The notes beneath the pieces were generated by a model. It searched no databases. It worked only from the letters and a program-made list of their open reading frames with translations, and was not told where the DNA came from. A program made the position numbers and the translations under genes. Positions 63,809 through 64,000 of a DNA stretch of 64,000 nt are shown piece after piece. The DNA lies in the NCBI GenBank assembly GCA_020354625.1, contig CP070651.1:3171776-3235775 (forward strand). Direction: 5' to 3'. The first letter of the stretch is position 1; each line of letters starts with the position of its first letter. The stretch comes from Trueperaceae bacterium. Its GTDB lineage: Bacteria > Deinococcota > Deinococci > Deinococcales > Trueperaceae.

Positions 63809-64000
63809 CTAGCTGGCCTCCAGAACTTTCAACACGGCCTTCGGATCGAGCCTGCCTTTGAACCAGACAATGCGTGCCGAGGCGCTGTTGAACTCGACAC
63901 CCGCCTTCTCGAGGTTGAGCCGTTCGGAGAAGGCCAGCACGACGTGATCCAATTTCGCCTTGCGGAGCTCTGCCACCTTCTTGCGCAGGTGTTCAGGGCG
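63809..64000 (-). CDS. C-terminal end of an unidentified protein (possibly DUF790-like)
   Basis: On the minus strand the frame is open from the window edge to the TAG at 63809-63811, giving the last 63 residues. Visible pieces are RPEHLRKKVAELRKAKLDHV, VLAFSERLNL and IVWFKGRLDPKAVLKVLEAS. The pattern of a strand (VVLAFSERL) between helices followed by a strand and a final helix resembles the end of a restriction-endonuclease-like domain such as DUF790, but this is a weak resemblance. Convergent with ridA, 10 bp apart. The larger part of the gene lies outside the window. Confidence 0.6.
   Translation of the reverse strand, partial: RPEHLRKKVAELRKAKLDHVVLAFSERLNLEKAGVEFNSASARIVWFKGRLDPKAVLKVLEAS

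Overview
The window looks like a bacterial chromosome segment of roughly 60% GC that is almost fully packed with genes on both strands. I place it in the Deinococcota (Deinococcus-Thermus), perhaps a Trueperales relative, but this is inference. The reasons are: (i) at least eleven genes have a TANNNT -10 element ending only 5-8 nt before the start codon and mostly no Shine-Dalgarno sequence, the leaderless layout known from Deinococcus; (ii) a TrmN-type tRNA methyltransferase resembling the Thermus enzyme; (iii) the mreD-mrdA-minC gene order; and (iv) the rpmH-rnpA-yidD-yidC-jag cluster. I see no prophage, IS transposase, CRISPR array, rRNA or tRNA.

Layout. 1-3.4 kb: the end of a secreted trypsin-like protease with PPC domains, then a NatA/NatB-type ABC exporter. 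3.4-10.3 kb (minus strand): 4-alpha-glucanotransferase, two nucleoside-type ABC permeases, and a DUF58/MoxR pair. 10.4-16.7 kb: an acetyltransferase, a tiny anchored protein, then uvrC and a branched-chain 2-oxo acid dehydrogenase operon (E1alpha, E1beta, E2) with a 13-bp inverted repeat at its predicted transcription start. 17-23 kb: a membrane-HRDC fusion protein, an MgtC/DUF4010 protein, citrate synthase, a hydrolase and purA. 23.1-29.1 kb: modAB without modC, an Rrf2 regulator, a DAHP synthase/prephenate dehydrogenase operon preceded by a Tyr-rich leader peptide, and moaA. 29.1-40.2 kb: two copies of a 103-bp element with terminal inverted repeats flank a block of thiolase, minC, mrdA (PBP2) and mreD; then come ftsK, an AI-2E family protein, rpmB and trmN. 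40.3-45.7 kb: a carbohydrate-type ABC importer (two permeases with unusual extra domains and a binding protein) and a HemW-like radical SAM protein. 45.8-53.6 kb: a 1606-residue NAD-glutamate dehydrogenase, lspA and a heavy-metal P-type ATPase with an altered CPx motif. 53.6-59.2 kb (minus strand): rpmH, rnpA, yidD, yidC, jag, a haloacid dehalogenase-type protein, queuosine salvage protein Qng1 and prmC. 59.4-64 kb: gatA, a diaminopropionate ammonia-lyase-like enzyme, a PP2C phosphatase, a RidA protein and the end of an unidentified gene.

How the genes work together. Most of the content is housekeeping: translation and membrane biogenesis (rpmH, rnpA, yidD, yidC, jag, lspA), cell shape and division (mreD, PBP2, MinC, FtsK), DNA repair (uvrC), tRNA modification or salvage (trmN, Qng1), and amino-acid and organic-acid catabolism (GDH, bkd, thiolase, citrate synthase). 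Three importers (nucleoside, molybdate, sugar) lack their ATPase in the window, so their energy-coupling subunits must be encoded elsewhere. The observations most worth following are the putative tyrosine attenuator upstream of aroF-tyrA, the CAC motif in the P-type ATPase, the membrane-tethered HRDC domain, the permease with an inserted soluble domain, the non-coding repeat families and the leaderless promoters.
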